DNA of 7,206 nt, taken from the NCBI GenBank assembly GCA_003246795.1, contig QKCS01000232.1, positions 1 to 7,206 of the forward strand. The letters run 5' to 3'. The notes under the pieces are model-generated. The model was not told where the DNA came from and made no database searches. It saw only the letters and a list, made by a program, of their open reading frames with translations. Shown here one piece after another: positions 5,034-7,206 of this stretch. The stretch's first letter is position 1. Each line of letters starts with the position of its first letter. Made by a program: the position numbers and the translations under genes. Origin of the DNA: Alphaproteobacteria bacterium (lineage in GTDB: Bacteria > Pseudomonadota > Alphaproteobacteria > Micropepsales > Micropepsaceae).

Positions 5034-7199
5034 ATGCGTATCTCGCGGCATTTCGGCTTCTTTTCGGCGCTCGGCGTCCTGGCGACGGGGCAATTTTTGC
5101 TGCCGATCGCCGTTCTCGCCGAGCAGATGTCCGTACCAGCAACGCCCGCCAAGATCGTCATTGACACGTATCACGGGCAAAGGGTGGCCGATCCCTACCG
5201 CTGGCTAGAGAACGCGGACGACCCGGCAGTGAAGTTGTGGACGCAGGCGCAGAGCGTGCGCACGCGCGCCTATCTCGATTCGCTGCCCATGCGTGCCGCG
5301 ACGAAGACCAAGCTCACGAAACTGATCACGGCAACGTCGCCCAGCTATTACCGGCTCCGCGCAGCGGCCGGCAGAATCTTCGCGATGTATAACCAACCGC
5401 CGAAGCAACAGCCGATGCTGGCTGTGATGGCGGCGTCGGGAGATCCTGCGACCACGCGCATCGTCGTCGATCCGAATAAGCTGAATCCCAAGGGAACGAC
5501 GACCATCGACTGGTTTGTCCCCTCGCACAGCGGCAAGCTCGTCGCGATCTCCATGTCCGAAAACGGCAGCGAAGACGGTTCCGTGCACGTGTTCGACGTG
5601 GCGACGGGCAAGCAAGTCAGCGAGGTCGTGCCGCGCGTCCAGTATCCGACCGGCGGCGGCAGCTTGGCGTGGCGCGCGGACGACAAGGGCTTCTGGTACA
5701 CACGCTACCCAGGCAAGGAGCGCCCGGAGGCCGACCGTCACTTCTACCAGCACATCGCCTTTCATGAACTCGGCGCTGATCCTGCGAAAGATCCGTTCGT
5801 GCTCGGCAAAGCGTTCCCGAAGGTCGCCGAAGTCGAACTCGAAAACGGCGAGAAGGCCGATTGGGTTCTGGCGAGCGTAGCCAACGGCGACGGCGGCGAA
5901 TTCGCGCATTGGCTGATGGCGCCGGACGGTCAATGGACGCAGCTCACGCACTTCCAAGACAAGGTCGTGAGCGCCGCTTTGGCCGACGACGCGGTCTACC
6001 TGCTTTCGCGGCAGGACGCGCCGAAGGGCAAGGTGTTGCGGGTCAGCCTCAACAATCTCTCGCTCTCGAACGCAAGCGAGGTCGTGCCTGAAAACGACCT
6101 GACGATCGACTCCAGCGGTCCCGGCGCATTGACGGTCACGCCGAAGCACATCGTCGTGCGCTACATCGACGGCGGGCCGTCGCGCGCCGTCGTTTTCGAT
6201 CACGCCGGCAAGACGATCGAGAACCTGCCGTTGCCCGACGTCGCGGCGCTATCGGAAATCGCCGCCGTCGGCGACGATGTGTTCTACGAGGTCGAGACCT
6301 ATCTGACGCCGGCGCGCTTCTATCGCTTCGACGGCGCGACGGGAAAGAGCGCCGAAACCAAGCTGCGCGTCACGAGCCCGATCGACTTCGCCGACATGGA
6401 AGTCGTGCGCGCGTTCGCGACGTCGAAGGACGGGACCAAAGTCCCACTCTCGATCGTCCGCAAAAAGGGCGCGGTGCTCGACGGCACGAACCCGACGCTG
6501 CTCTACGGCTATGGCGGCTACGGCGTGAACATGACGCCGTTCTTTGTCGGCGCCACGCGGCGCGCGTGGTTCGATGCCGGCGGAATCTATGCCGTCGCGA
6601 ACCTGCGCGGTGGCGGCGAGTACGGCGAGGAATGGCATCTTGAAGGCAATCTGACCAAAAAGCAGAACGTCTTCGACGACTTCATCGCCTGCGCCGAATA
6701 TCTGATCGCGGAGAAGTACACGTCGCGCGAAAAACTCGCGATCATGGGCGGATCGAACGGCGGCCTCTTGATGGGCGCGGCGTGGACGCAACGGCCTGAC
6801 TTGTTTCGTGCCGTCGTGAGCCTGGTCGGTATCTACGACATGTTGCGCGTGGAGCTTGACCCGAACGGCACGTTCAACATCACCGAATTCGGCACGGTGA
6901 AAGACGAGGCGCAATTCAAGGCGCTACGCGCCTATTCGCCCTATCACAACGTGCGCGACGGGGCGGACTACCCGGCGATCCTGATGATGACGGGCGAAAA
7001 CGACGGGCGCGTCAATCCGATGCAGTCGTGCAAGATGACCGCGCGCATGCAAGCGGCAAGCCCGAACGGCGAACCCGTCTATCTTTGGACCAATGCCAAG
7101 GCCGGTCACGGCCAGGGCAGCTCGCTGTCGATCCGCATCGATCAATACGCGGACTATCTGAGCTTCCTTTTCGACCAGCTGGGAATGAAGCCAAAGTGA
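5034..7199 (+). CDS. Secreted prolyl oligopeptidase, S9A family serine peptidase
   Basis: A complete 721-residue peptidase from ATG 5034 to TGA 7197-7199. Residues 1-29 look like a Sec signal peptide: R2 and R5, a hydrophobic core (about 8-28), and likely cleavage after VLA (27-29) before E30. The mature enzyme should therefore act in the periplasm or be exported. The prolyl oligopeptidase N-terminal motif DPYRWLEN (53-60) leads into a seven-bladed beta-propeller region (about 70-435). The alpha/beta-hydrolase domain (about 440-721) has YGYGGYG (491-497), an oxyanion/turn region NLRGGGEYGEEWH (523-535), nucleophile S574 in GGSNGG (572-577), D657 in GENDGRV (654-660) and H692 in AGHGQG (690-695), so the catalytic triad is complete. 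The family cleaves after proline in short peptides; the natural substrate here is unknown. Length is normal for the family. It is transcribed away from the pmbA-cysQ operon, and no functional link between the two units is evident. Nothing appears truncated or frameshifted. Confidence 0.95.
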   Translation: MRISRHFGFFSALGVLATGQFLLPIAVLAEQMSVPATPAKIVIDTYHGQRVADPYRWLENADDPAVKLWTQAQSVRTRAYLDSLPMRAATKTKLTKLITATSPSYYRLRAAAGRIFAMYNQPPKQQPMLAVMAASGDPATTRIVVDPNKLNPKGTTTIDWFVPSHSGKLVAISMSENGSEDGSVHVFDVATGKQVSEVVPRVQYPTGGGSLAWRADDKGFWYTRYPGKERPEADRHFYQHIAFHELGADPAKDPFVLGKAFPKVAEVELENGEKADWVLASVANGDGGEFAHWLMAPDGQWTQLTHFQDKVVSAALADDAVYLLSRQDAPKGKVLRVSLNNLSLSNASEVVPENDLTIDSSGPGALTVTPKHIVVRYIDGGPSRAVVFDHAGKTIENLPLPDVAALSEIAAVGDDVFYEVETYLTPARFYRFDGATGKSAETKLRVTSPIDFADMEVVRAFATSKDGTKVPLSIVRKKGAVLDGTNPTLLYGYGGYGVNMTPFFVGATRRAWFDAGGIYAVANLRGGGEYGEEWHLEGNLTKKQNVFDDFIACAEYLIAEKYTSREKLAIMGGSNGGLLMGAAWTQRPDLFRAVVSLVGIYDMLRVELDPNGTFNITEFGTVKDEAQFKALRAYSPYHNVRDGADYPAILMMTGENDGRVNPMQSCKMTARMQAASPNGEPVYLWTNAKAGHGQGSSLSIRIDQYADYLSFLFDQLGMKPK

Positions 7200-7206
7200 C
7201 GAAGGC

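Noticed and set aside
5205..6203. 332-codon open frame on the - strand opposite the prolyl oligopeptidase gene
   Set aside because: Long antisense frames are common opposite GC-rich genes. Its translation is Arg/Val/Ala/His-rich with no recognisable domain, while the + strand frame is a complete peptidase with an intact triad.

Overview
The window is a dense, GC-rich stretch of bacterial chromosome, most likely from an alphaproteobacterium. Codon third positions are mostly G or C. The small DUF4170 protein is a family largely restricted to Alphaproteobacteria, and its pairing with pmbA/cysQ and a DUF374 acyltransferase is typical of that class. I cannot name a genus. No RNA genes, insertion sequences, CRISPR arrays or phage genes are visible.

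Layout: a divergent intergenic region (4861-5033) separates two transcription units. To the right, on the + strand, lies one complete gene for a secreted S9A prolyl oligopeptidase (5034-7199). To the left, on the - strand, four genes follow in series. First is a 699-residue ORF joining a complete PmbA/TldE domain to a complete CysQ-type bisphosphate nucleotidase (4860-2761). Then come a DUF4170 protein with a lysine/alanine-rich tail (2704-2381), an MsbA-like ABC exporter half-transporter (2289-478), and a DUF374 lysophospholipid acyltransferase that runs off the window (471 to beyond 1). Gaps between these are 56, 91 and 6 bases, which fits an operon. The DUF374 and MsbA-like genes point to an outer-membrane lipid (lipid A) locus. 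In related genomes such loci often continue into waaA and lpxK, but that part is outside the window.

Most of the window is ordinary chromosome. Two observations stand out. (1) PmbA and CysQ, normally separate adjacent genes, are joined in one frame with no linker. The junction is what a two-base loss from a typical ATGA stop/start overlap would leave, so it is either a recent natural fusion or a sequence error. (2) The ABC exporter has alanine (A517) where the Walker B catalytic glutamate is expected, while every other nucleotide-binding motif is intact. The intergenic region also holds a perfect 7-bp inverted repeat just upstream of the peptidase gene, and a promoter-like element for the operon whose 17-base spacer is itself a dyad. 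I did not find a convincing new multi-gene system.
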